Counted from the stretch's first letter, positions 1-5,339 are shown. The stretch is 7,081 nucleotides of DNA from Lachnospiraceae bacterium (GCA_017463035.1 JAFTPY010000015.1:1-7081), one strand, 5' to 3'. A program made the numbers and translations. The notes: a model not told the origin generated them from the letters alone.

Positions 1-210
1 CGGTCTTGTGGGATCATACTCTAAAATATCTCCCGGCTGACAGCTAAGCACCTCACATATTTTCTCTAAGGTAGAGAACCGTACCGCCTTTGCCTTCCCG
101 GTCTTAAGCACCGAAAGATTGGCCGGAGTAATTCCGATTTTCTCTGCCAGCTCATTGGAAGAAATTTTCCTCTTTGCCATCATCACATCCAGATTAATTA
201 CAATTCTCAT
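1..210 (-). CDS. Small HTH (Cro/C1-type, YozG-like) regulator, 3' end outside window
   Basis: Seventy codons are open from the ATG at 210 to the window edge, so the C-terminus is not seen; family members are usually about 70-80 residues, so little is missing. The protein begins MRIVINLDVMMAKRKIS and then shows a helix-turn-helix at about residues 17-38 (SSNELAEKIGITPANLSVLK), followed by the usual KICEVLSCQPGDILEY segment. This is the pattern of small cytoplasmic DNA-binding proteins of the HTH_26/YozG type (family knowledge). The ribosome site AGAGGTG lies 6 nt before the ATG and overlaps the TAG stop of the preceding DUF2975 gene, only 11 nt away, so the two are probably translationally coupled. 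The HTH-DUF2975 pairing is a recurring arrangement in Firmicutes. The likely role is regulating its own operon or a small regulon, possibly under control of the membrane partner; this last point is inference. Confidence 0.9.
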   Translation of the reverse strand, partial: MRIVINLDVMMAKRKISSNELAEKIGITPANLSVLKTGKAKAVRFSTLEKICEVLSCQPGDILEYDPTRP

Positions 211-221
211 GCCGCACCTCT

Positions 222-674
222 CTAAATTGTAAAATCGTTTTCTTCTCTGATTTGTACCGCCTGCTCAAATACATTTTTCACTACCCGCAAAATCAATCCC
301 ATGAAAGCACAAGCAATCATCACCACTGCCGCAAAAGGCTTTAATATCGTAATATACGCAAATACAAGTACTTCACCGAAGCAACAGTAAGAAATAATCC
401 GAAGCAAGGTCACATTCTGTGTAATAAACGGCTGCTCCTTTCTGATGTTGGCAAGCAACTTATCCAGACAGACAAGAGCCACCACCGCAAAAGGTACCGC
501 ACAATACAGGGTAATCAACAGCGGAAGATATACACTCTCCTGCCCGCTTGCAACCACCAGACCGTCATAACGCTTTACCAGAAACGGAGCCGCCACACAG
601 CACACTGCGATTAATCCATAAACTACCTTTACCAAAACCGAAGTTAAAATCACCGACTTATCTTTACCGTTCAT
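222..674 (-). CDS. DUF2975 family four-TM membrane protein (YoaS-like)
   Basis: A 150-residue protein with four hydrophobic segments at about residues 12-32, 49-70, 90-110 and 113-134. The connecting motif IRKEQPFITQNVTLLRII and the tail IREENDFTI are typical of DUF2975 proteins, which are integral membrane proteins of unknown biochemical function that often sit beside a small YozG-type HTH protein, as here. The ribosome site AAAGGAG lies 9 nt before the ATG. The gene begins 23 nt after the stop of the upstream two-TM gene and ends 11 nt before the HTH gene, so the three form one operon. A membrane-bound antagonist or sensor controlling the HTH protein is the natural guess, but nothing in the sequence proves it. 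Confidence 0.85.
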   Translation of the reverse strand: MNGKDKSVILTSVLVKVVYGLIAVCCVAAPFLVKRYDGLVVASGQESVYLPLLITLYCAVPFAVVALVCLDKLLANIRKEQPFITQNVTLLRIISYCCFGEVLVFAYITILKPFAAVVMIACAFMGLILRVVKNVFEQAVQIREENDFTI

Positions 675-697
675 ATCCTTTGTCTCCTTTCATTCCG

Positions 698-1189
698 TCA
701 CTTCGTCTTTGCGTCCGCTTCCATCAAAGAATTTTCTACGGACTCCTCTATTTTAAAAGTGATTACTTCACTGAAAAGCGCAACGAAAAACACAGCACCC
801 AAAATGAAATAGATTTTATATGCCCTTCGAGAACCTTCATTTTCTCCGTATTCTCTAACCAATTGATCCATTTCGTCTGAAACATCACCGGAACGAAGCA
901 CCTCTGTTGTTTTCATACTTCCATCCTTGTAATACACCTTAAAACGCTTATCTCCAAGGCCCGGTATCATTACAACACGAGTAATTCCTTCTGTTGGCAG
1001 ATACCATTCTCCTACTTGAGAGATCACAACTTTTTCATTTGTCTCATCCACCCATAGTTCCTGATTCGCCCAGAGATTATCTATAAACCGCATGATACCG
1101 AATATAATAATAACGATTAAATCCAGTCCCATCAATATCGCAAACGCTGTTTTGCATCTTCGGATTCTCTTAAAAAACTTATGATTCAT
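698..1189 (-). CDS. Two-TM membrane protein of unknown function
   Basis: I do not recognise this family. From the chosen start the product is 163 residues: a short basic N-terminus (FFKRIRRCK), TM1 at about 14-36, a polar extracytoplasmic stretch of about 85 residues with beta-like segments (KVVISQVGEWYLP, RFKVYYKDGS), TM2 at about 123-145, and a short acidic cytoplasmic tail. An ATG 11 codons upstream (at 1222) is in frame, but it lacks a ribosome site and coincides with the predicted transcription start. The ATG at 1189 follows GGGGTG by 3 nt, so I prefer it. It is the first gene of the operon that continues with the DUF2975 and HTH genes. By position it may be an extra component, such as a sensor or the regulated target, of that membrane-regulator pair; this is inference only. 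Confidence 0.7.
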   Translation of the reverse strand: MNHKFFKRIRRCKTAFAILMGLDLIVIIIFGIMRFIDNLWANQELWVDETNEKVVISQVGEWYLPTEGITRVVMIPGLGDKRFKVYYKDGSMKTTEVLRSGDVSDEMDQLVREYGENEGSRRAYKIYFILGAVFFVALFSEVITFKIEESVENSLMEADAKTK

Positions 1190-1229
1190 ATTCACCCCGT
1201 TAAATTTTTCCTGTAGTTCCATTGGTTAC

Positions 1230-1258
1230 ATGATATCACTGGTAGTATTCTTTGTCAA
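1230..1258 (-). promoter_or_regulatory. Sigma-A promoter of the two-TM/DUF2975/HTH operon
   Basis: On the minus strand a perfect TTGACA (1258-1253) is followed after exactly 17 nt by TATCAT (1235-1230). The predicted start of transcription is near 1223, giving a leader of about 35 nt to the ATG at 1189. The -10 overlaps the 8-bp palindrome TGATATCA, a possible operator for the HTH protein encoded at the end of the operon (inference). Confidence 0.75.
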
Positions 1259-1318
1259 TAGTTTTTTATTGTTTTTCGATAATTATTTACTCTTTCCCAA
1301 GAACACCTACCAGCCGCT

Positions 1319-1351
1319 CAGCCGCTCAGTCGTGGGCGCGTTCGCATGACT
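1319..1351. repeat. 33-bp direct repeat, copy 1
   Basis: Identical base for base to 1409-1441, with a 90-bp period. The right part (1328-1351) folds as AGTCGTG/CATGACT, seven pairs including one G-T, around a GC-rich 10-nt loop. Confidence 0.95.
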
Positions 1352-1408
1352 GCGTAACAGTCCATTGCGTGCAGGCGGTGCTTCGCACCCACCACGCACT
1401 TCGCGGCG

Positions 1409-1441
1409 CAGCCGCTCAGTCGTGGGCGCGTTCGCATGACT
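1409..1441. repeat. 33-bp direct repeat, copy 2
   Basis: Exact second copy of 1319-1351. The two copies diverge right after the shared GACT: copy 1 continues into a short GACTG/CAGTC hairpin, copy 2 into the long hairpin at 1442-1477. Confidence 0.95.
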
Positions 1442-1477
1442 ATGCAACTGCCGTGAGCACGCTCACGCAGTTTGCAT
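1442..1477. other. Long imperfect stem-loop inside the repeat block
   Basis: CGTGAGC (1452-1458) pairs with GCTCACG (1461-1467). After a single bulged C, AACTG pairs with CAGTT; after a bulged T, ATGC pairs with GCAT. That gives 16 pairs with two one-base bulges and a 2-nt tip (4 nt in practice). There is no adjacent T-run, so it is not an intrinsic terminator. Confidence 0.8.
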
Positions 1478-1500
1478 GCATGCTCACTTTGCCTGCACGC

Positions 1501-1533
1501 AAAAAACTTCCGACAGTTTTCCGTCGGAAGTTT
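1501..1533 (-). terminator. Rho-independent terminator of the flagellin gene
   Basis: Read on the minus strand, ACTTCCGAC (1531-1523 side) pairs perfectly with GTCGGAAGT (1514-1506 side) across an 8-nt loop, and a run of six T follows immediately. It begins about 40 nt after the flagellin stop codon. The opposite strand has only a weak, interrupted T tract, so it acts mainly leftward. Confidence 0.93.
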
Positions 1534-1572
1534 CCTTTTATCTTATATTATCTGGTTACAATAGATTTTTCT

Positions 1573-2325
1573 TTAACCAAGCAGTTTAAGCACGCCGGCA
1601 TTGTTGTTCATCTGTGCCTTCATGGCAAAAATACGATATTGGGACAAAATATCATCTCTGTTCTTATCAATCAATGCCTTGCCGTAATCCGTATCACGGA
1701 TACGACTGTCGGCTGCCATAAGATTCAGTCCCGCATTCTCATTATAGTTTATGGTATGACTCAAAGCATTGGTCTTCGCACCCATTCTGCTTCTGGCCTT
1801 ACTGACTGCCTTGATTGCACTGTCAATATCGTCCAGAGAAAACTCTCCCATCACACTAAAATCCGCAATTCCCAGAGATTCCAGAGTAGAATTGTCCATT
1901 TGAATTTCAAGACCGCCGCCGGAAGGATTGATCGCCAGGGAAAGATCCGCCATGCTGCCGTCCAAAAGCTTCATGGTATTGAACTCCGTACCCTTTGCCG
2001 CGTCCTGAATGGATGCCTTCAAACCGTCGATTTCCATCTGAATCAATTCCTTATCCGACGCCGAATAAATACCGTTCCCGGCTTGTACCGCAAGCTCACG
2101 CATTCTCTGCAACGAATCCTGCATGGTAGAAAGAGCCCCGTCTGCCACATTCATCAAATTGATACCGTCTGCTGCATTGTCGGTGCCGACCGAGTATCCG
2201 TTTGTCTGTGCCAAAAGCTTCTCGCTGATTGCAAGTCCCGCTGCATCATCCGCTGCGCTGTTAATCCGTTTTCCACTCACCAAAGAGGTAAATAAACGCT
2301 GTGACTGAATAGCCGATACGCTCAT
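1573..2325 (-). CDS. Short flagellin (D0/D1 only, no variable domain)
   Basis: A 250-residue flagellin-family protein, secreted by the flagellar type III apparatus to build the filament. The N-terminal part has the conserved SGKRINSAADDAAGLAISEK (about 17-36) and LQRMRELAVQAGNG (about 72-85, the region recognised by TLR5 in typical flagellins). The C-terminal part has ADSRIRDTDYGKALIDKNRD and ends AQMNNNAGVLKLLG. Only about 25-30 residues link the two halves, so D2/D3 domains are absent. The N-terminus has only 16 residues before SGKRIN, about 15 fewer than Bacillus Hag, so the outer D0 helix is shortened. I chose the ATG at 2325 because AAAGGAGG precedes it; the longer frame starts with TTG at 2403 without a ribosome site. 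It stands alone with its own promoter and terminator. It may be a minor or specialised flagellin rather than the main filament protein (inference). Confidence 0.9.
   Translation of the reverse strand: MSVSAIQSQRLFTSLVSGKRINSAADDAAGLAISEKLLAQTNGYSVGTDNAADGINLMNVADGALSTMQDSLQRMRELAVQAGNGIYSASDKELIQMEIDGLKASIQDAAKGTEFNTMKLLDGSMADLSLAINPSGGGLEIQMDNSTLESLGIADFSVMGEFSLDDIDSAIKAVSKARSRMGAKTNALSHTINYNENAGLNLMAADSRIRDTDYGKALIDKNRDDILSQYRIFAMKAQMNNNAGVLKLLG
2293..2319 (+). promoter_or_regulatory. Candidate antisense sigma-28 (flagellar) promoter
   Basis: On the plus strand TAAA (2293-2296) is followed after exactly 15 nt by GCCGATAC (2312-2319), matching the sigma-D/sigma-28 consensus TAAA-N15-GCCGATA(T) at 11 of 12 positions. 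Transcription would begin near 2326 and run rightward, away from the flagellin coding region and through the complement of its ribosome site and leader. It lies within flagellin codons 3-11, so chance cannot be excluded. Confidence 0.4.
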
Positions 2326-2342
2326 GGAAACTCCTCCTTTCC
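2326..2342 (-). promoter_or_regulatory. Hairpin presenting the flagellin Shine-Dalgarno; candidate CsrA site
   Basis: On the minus strand GGAAA-GGAGGAG-TTTCC forms a perfect 5-bp stem whose 7-nt loop is the Shine-Dalgarno itself; the stem ends directly at the ATG. Four GGA triplets occur within 16 nt (starting at about 2347, 2342, 2337 and 2334). CsrA binds GGA in hairpin loops, and in Bacillus it represses flagellin (hag) translation at sites overlapping the Shine-Dalgarno (established). Applying that here is inference. Confidence 0.5.
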
Positions 2343-2345
2343 GTT

Positions 2346-2371
2346 CCTTAACAAAAATTTTCTGTTTCAGG
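2346..2371 (-). other. Stem-loop in the flagellin mRNA leader
   Basis: On the minus strand CCT...AGG and AACAGAA...TTTTGTT arms pair with small internal mismatches, giving about ten AT-rich pairs just upstream of the Shine-Dalgarno hairpin. It lies within the predicted leader of about 105 nt and no T-run follows it. Its role is unknown. Confidence 0.4.
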
Positions 2372-2437
2372 TACGATATACTTTCGCCCGGTTCATTACT
2401 CAATAAACCTAAAAAAAGCTTACTTACCCTTACAGAT

Positions 2438-2467
2438 ATTATATCATACCACTCAGAAATTTGTCAA
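2438..2467 (-). promoter_or_regulatory. Sigma-A promoter of flagellin with extended -10
   Basis: TTGACA (2467-2462), an 18-nt spacer, then TATAAT (2443-2438) preceded by TG one base upstream (extended -10). Predicted transcription start is near 2431, leaving a leader of about 105 nt. I found no sigma-28 promoter in the flagellin direction in this gap, which is notable because main flagellins are usually sigma-28 dependent. The promoter lies 54 nt after the fructokinase stop, and no terminator is visible between the two genes. Confidence 0.8.
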
Positions 2468-2520
2468 TTTTCACCGTAAGAAAGTCCTTGCTTCGGTATA
2501 ATCCCAAAAGTCATTTCTCT

Positions 2521-3486
2521 TTATTTCTTATCACTGCGAATCAGCGCCTCTACCTCTTCTTTGGTCGGCATCACCGCAAGAGCTCCCTTTCTCGTAGTAA
2601 CGATTGCCGCTGCCGCATTTGCAAAAGTAAGCATTTCCTCAAGCTCCTGTCTCTTATAAGCCCGGAATCCTTTTTCCAAAACGTAATGCAGTACACAGGC
2701 ACAGAACGTGTCGCCCGCTCCCGTCGTCTCTATTGTATCCACCTCATATCCCGGCACCTCCGCAAAGGCCGCATCAGAAAAAGCCAGGCTTCCCTGCTTC
2801 CCGAGAGAGACCAAAATCAACGGAATATCATATTTCGCCTTCAATCGTTCTGCTGCCCGCTTATAATCTTTCTCTCCGGTCAGCCACTCGATTTCGTTAT
2901 CGGAAATTTTCAAAATATCGCAATGTTCCAAGCCGTAAATCGTCCGCTCCTTTGCCGTTGCCAAACTATCCCACAACGGTTCGCGCAAATTCGGGTCAAA
3001 GGAAATCAACGCTCCGGCATGCTTTGCAAGTTCAATGGAATCCTCCGTCGCCTTGCGACATTCATCCGCAGTCATAGATAAGGTTCCGAAATGAAAAATA
3101 CGACAATCCAGTAACAAATCTTCCTTCACATCCGCCGAGGTCAGCATCATATCGGCTCCCGGATTACGGTAAAAGGAAAAATCCCGGTCGCCGTCCTCCT
3201 TGGTATGTACAAAGGCCAAAGTCGTGTTTACATTCTTATCCTCCATCAAGCCGCTCGTATCGATTCCGGCGTCGGCCACAACCTTTCGCAGGCGATGTCC
3301 GAACATATCCGCCCCAACCTTACCTACAAATGCAGTCCGGTGTCCCAACTTACTCAACATCGCAAGCACATTGCATGGTGCACCGCCCGGATTTGCCTCC
3401 AACACAGGATTCCCCTGCGGACTGATACCGTTTTCCGTAAAGTCAATTAACAATTCACCTAATGCGGTTACATCTATCTTCTTCAT
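2521..3486 (-). CDS. scrK: PfkB-family sugar kinase, probable fructokinase
   Basis: A 321-residue cytoplasmic ribokinase/PfkB kinase, normal length for the family, expected to phosphorylate fructose with ATP to fructose-6-phosphate. The first PfkB region is at about 33-48 (PGGAPCNVLAMLSKLG) and the second at about 254-267 (TTGAGDTFCACVLH), with D259 as catalytic base and GAGD as anion hole. The FDPNLREPLW segment at 163-172 and the N-terminal ALGELLIDF favour fructokinase over ribokinase. The start follows AAAGGAGG by 7 nt. It has its own promoter and a palindrome at the start site, so its control is probably by a sugar-responsive repressor. No sucrase, transporter or regulator adjoins it, so the substrate rests on sequence alone; another hexose or a 2-keto sugar is possible. 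Confidence 0.9.
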   Translation of the reverse strand: MKKIDVTALGELLIDFTENGISPQGNPVLEANPGGAPCNVLAMLSKLGHRTAFVGKVGADMFGHRLRKVVADAGIDTSGLMEDKNVNTTLAFVHTKEDGDRDFSFYRNPGADMMLTSADVKEDLLLDCRIFHFGTLSMTADECRKATEDSIELAKHAGALISFDPNLREPLWDSLATAKERTIYGLEHCDILKISDNEIEWLTGEKDYKRAAERLKAKYDIPLILVSLGKQGSLAFSDAAFAEVPGYEVDTIETTGAGDTFCACVLHYVLEKGFRAYKRQELEEMLTFANAAAAIVTTRKGALAVMPTKEEVEALIRSDKK

Positions 3487-3502
3487 GCTACGACCTCCTT
3501 TG

Positions 3503-3518
3503 ACTGTCTACTGACAGT
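3503..3518. promoter_or_regulatory. 16-bp palindrome at the fructokinase start site, putative operator
   Basis: ACTGTC-TACT-GACAGT is a perfect 6-bp inverted repeat with a 4-nt centre. It overlaps the last bases of the -10 element and covers the predicted transcription start, a classic repressor position. The cognate regulator is not in the window. Confidence 0.5.
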
Positions 3519-3544
3519 ATATCAATTTTTAAGAAAAAAGTAAA
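3516..3544 (-). promoter_or_regulatory. Promoter of the fructokinase gene
   Basis: TTTACT (3544-3539), a 17-nt AT-rich spacer and TATACT (3521-3516), with TGA just before the -10 giving an extended -10. Transcription start is predicted near 3509, with the ribosome site AAAGGAGG shortly after. Confidence 0.6.
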
Positions 3545-3610
3545 CTATATGTATCCGCATACGCAATATAAATCATCCGAAAAACGTCTATGACGACGAA
3601 AATCTTCCAA

Positions 3611-3632
3611 AGGTAGATTTACCTCAAGGTAA
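3611..3632. other. Overlapping alternative hairpins downstream of the chemotaxis gene
   Basis: AGGTA-GATT-TACCT (3611-3624) overlaps TTACC-TCAA-GGTAA (3619-3632), so the central arm can pair with either side but not both. It lies in the 118-nt gap between the receptor stop and the fructokinase promoter. That gap otherwise has only a weak CGTC/GACG hairpin (near 3588) followed by five T on the minus strand, which may be a poor terminator. Confidence 0.3.
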
Positions 3633-3662
3633 CAACAAGACAACAAATAAAAAAGACTACGT

Positions 3663-5036
3663 TTATACAAACCGTTCCGTTTCTGCGTGCAGTACTTCGG
3701 CAATCGCTTTATTCTCTCCCATTTCATCCGACACCGAATTGATATCCGTCACCAAAGTATTGGTGCTTTCCGTCACATCGGTCACGCTCTTCGCACTCTC
3801 ATCGATTGCGGTTGCAATCCCATTGACGGTCCGGTTAATCTCATTCACCATCAGCAATAGTTCATCCGCCATCTGATGAAACTCGGTTACAATCTCATTG
3901 ACATGTACCGCATCCTCATTATACTGTTTACCGGAGTCTACAAAACCGTCGTAGTCCGGCAGAATCGCTTCGTTGATGTAATTAACAATCGCGTTGGAAC
4001 AATCCGTTAATTCTTGTACCGCCGCAACCACCAGCTTATTGATTTCCTGAATATTATCCGCAGTCTGTTTACTGGAATCCGCCAATACGCGAATTTCATC
4101 CGCTACTACCGCAAATCCCTTTCCTGCCTCTCCCGCTCTTGCTGCTTCAATCGATGCATTTAGCGCCAAAAGATTCGTCTGACCGGAAATCTGCAAAATG
4201 TCGTTGGTCAGTTCATTAATACGCTCTACCTTTTTACTGTCCTCAATTGCCTGACGGAGCTTTGCGATATTCTCCGTAACGATTGCGCCGGTATTTGACT
4301 TATTCTCAACAGCCTTCCGCTCCAGTGCTTCCGCTCTTTTCTGCATCTCATCCGCATATTCTACCAAGTCCTTTGTTGCTTCCGTCAAGGTATCCACTTT
4401 CTCGTCCGCAGTTCCGGTACTTTCACGTATGGTTGCTACAGATGCTGCAATTTCCTCCATAGTAGCAGACAACTCCTCCATATTTGCGGAGATATCCATG
4501 GAGCTTGCGTTGACACCGGATACCTTTCCTGCCACATTATCGACTACCGTATGTAATTTATCCGAACTTACCGTTACCTGATTCATGGTCCGTTGTAGGG
4601 TAGCAATAAATGCGTTGATGCCACCCGCCAGCTGTCCTATCTCATCTTTCCCTCGCACCTGCACACGTTGGGTCAAATCACCCTTTCCCGCTTCGATATC
4701 CTCAATCATTCCCTTCAGTTTCCGATTCATGGCTAACAGCGGACGAAGCACTCCGAATATTGCCACGGTAATCACTAAAATCGTAGATAGTATCGCAATT
4801 ATCATCTTTACCGTATTGGAAGATTTCATCCCCTCAAACAGCGTATTCTGCTCCGCCAAAAGCGTTTCCACCTCCGGCGTTACCTCCGTCAGATGCTCCG
4901 TAATCTTCACAGACTTTTCCACCATCATATCCGTTGCTATATTGGACTGTATACAGGTAACCAACAGTAAAAAAGCCAACAACCCGATAGGTACCATTAC
5001 TTTCCACTTAATGCTCATGTTTCTGACAAACTTCAT
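3663..5036 (-). CDS. Methyl-accepting chemotaxis protein with a very short sensor domain
   Basis: A 457-residue transmembrane chemoreceptor that would signal through CheW/CheA to the flagellar motor. TM1 is at about 12-29, followed by only about 47 extracytoplasmic residues, TM2 at 77-96, HAMP at about 97-150, then a long coiled-coil signalling domain. The conserved tip is at about 286-316 (NASIEAARAGEAGKGFAVVADEIR). Roughly 154 residues lie on each side of the tip, the length expected of the 44-heptad class common in Firmicutes. There is no C-terminal CheR-docking pentapeptide. The start follows AAAGGAG by 7 nt. A GCCGG/CCGGC hairpin (5082-5100) overlaps the stop of the upstream TetR-like ORF 54 nt away but has no T-run, so read-through is likely. 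The ectodomain is too small for a Cache or four-helix sensor, so the stimulus is unknown. Confidence 0.93.
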   Translation of the reverse strand: MKFVRNMSIKWKVMVPIGLLAFLLLVTCIQSNIATDMMVEKSVKITEHLTEVTPEVETLLAEQNTLFEGMKSSNTVKMIIAILSTILVITVAIFGVLRPLLAMNRKLKGMIEDIEAGKGDLTQRVQVRGKDEIGQLAGGINAFIATLQRTMNQVTVSSDKLHTVVDNVAGKVSGVNASSMDISANMEELSATMEEIAASVATIRESTGTADEKVDTLTEATKDLVEYADEMQKRAEALERKAVENKSNTGAIVTENIAKLRQAIEDSKKVERINELTNDILQISGQTNLLALNASIEAARAGEAGKGFAVVADEIRVLADSSKQTADNIQEINKLVVAAVQELTDCSNAIVNYINEAILPDYDGFVDSGKQYNEDAVHVNEIVTEFHQMADELLLMVNEINRTVNGIATAIDESAKSVTDVTESTNTLVTDINSVSDEMGENKAIAEVLHAETERFV

Positions 5037-5090
5037 ATAGGTTCTCCTTTCGCAATTTACACTCTCTTTCCGTTTTAGCCTGCCGGCGAC

Positions 5091-5339
5091 CTACACCGGC
5101 CGCATCTCCCTCCAATTTCTGAGTAACGCTTCGTTTACCCTTTGTACACGCTCCGTTATCTCCTGTTTCGACATATCCACAAATCCCACTGCCACATAGG
5201 AGGCAATTCCGTGTACATAATAATTCAAATTGTTTATGTACTCCTTTGCATAAGCCTCCGGCATCCCGTATTCCGCCTGCAGCATTTCCACAATTTTTCC
5301 GTAATTGTCGGAGCGTAATGAATTTAACAACCTACTCAT
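5091..5339 (-). CDS. Small protein resembling the C-terminal half of a TetR-family regulator
   Basis: From the ATG at 5339 (after AGAGGA by 5 nt) the product is 82 residues, all predicted helical. The stretch NYYVHGIASYVAVGFVDMSK followed by QEITERVQRVNEALL looks like the last two helices of the TetR ligand-binding domain (HGIAS then EEI...ALL). No HTH domain precedes it: upstream there is only a terminator hairpin and the next gene. The frame can be extended to an ATG at 5420, but that codon sits in the terminator stem and has no ribosome site. It could be a decayed regulator whose 5' half was lost, or a genuine stand-alone dimerisation/ligand-binding domain. The reading frame and ribosome site are intact. 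It is probably cotranscribed with the chemoreceptor 54 nt downstream. Confidence 0.55.
   Translation of the reverse strand: MSRLLNSLRSDNYGKIVEMLQAEYGMPEAYAKEYINNLNYYVHGIASYVAVGFVDMSKQEITERVQRVNEALLRNWREMRPV

Larger units (their letters stand above)
1309..1502. repeat. GC-rich intergenic block of repeats and hairpins (REP/BIME-like)
   Basis: This block fills most of the 350-nt gene-free gap between the flagellin terminator and the promoter of the next operon. It is clearly richer in GC than its AT-rich flanks. It contains a 33-bp direct repeat, a tandem CAGCCGCTC/AGCCGCTCA at its left end, and a series of hairpins: 1328-1351 and 1418-1441 (inside the direct repeats), 1348-1362 (GACTG/CAGTC), 1366-1398 (TGCGTG and GGTGC arms), 1403-1415 (GCGGC/GCCGC) and 1442-1477. 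A 347-residue plus-strand reading frame crosses it but is mostly antisense to flagellin and has no protein-like content. The architecture suits an interspersed palindromic element inserted between two transcription units. Copies elsewhere in the genome cannot be seen from here. Confidence 0.75.
1365..1502. repeat. 12-bp perfect inverted repeat bounding 138 bp
   Basis: TTGCGTGCAGGC at 1365-1376 is the exact reverse complement of GCCTGCACGCAA at 1491-1502. The arms enclose 114 bp containing direct-repeat copy 2 and the longest hairpin. They could be terminal repeats of a miniature element, but I see no target-site duplication outside them, and the right arm overlaps the T-tract of the flagellin terminator. 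Confidence 0.6.

Noticed and set aside
1319..1441. Possible CRISPR with 33-bp repeats
   Set aside because: There are only two repeats, and the 57-nt spacing itself contains hairpins. No further repeats, leader or cas genes are seen.
1252..2295. 347-residue plus-strand open frame
   Set aside because: It is mostly antisense to flagellin and also runs through the hairpin repeat block. It has no ribosome site and no recognisable protein features.
2326..2403. Flagellin start at the upstream TTG (26 extra residues)
   Set aside because: It has no ribosome site and the added peptide is not flagellin-like. The ATG at 2325 has AAAGGAGG and leads directly into the flagellin N-terminus.
2326..2431. Cyclic-di-GMP or other known riboswitch in the flagellin leader
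   Set aside because: None of the conserved GEMM core sequences or pairings that I know can be found in this stretch.
3140..3180. Sigma-28-like GCCGATAT on the minus strand
   Set aside because: It lies inside the fructokinase reading frame (the GADM codons) and has no TAAA at the right spacing.
3545..3727. 60-residue minus-strand ORF at the 3' end of the chemoreceptor
   Set aside because: It overlaps the receptor in another frame and has no family signature. The receptor already ends at a normal length, so there is no sign of a frameshift.
5082..5100. GCCGG/CCGGC hairpin as a terminator before the chemoreceptor
   Set aside because: No T-run follows on either strand, so an intrinsic terminator is not supported.
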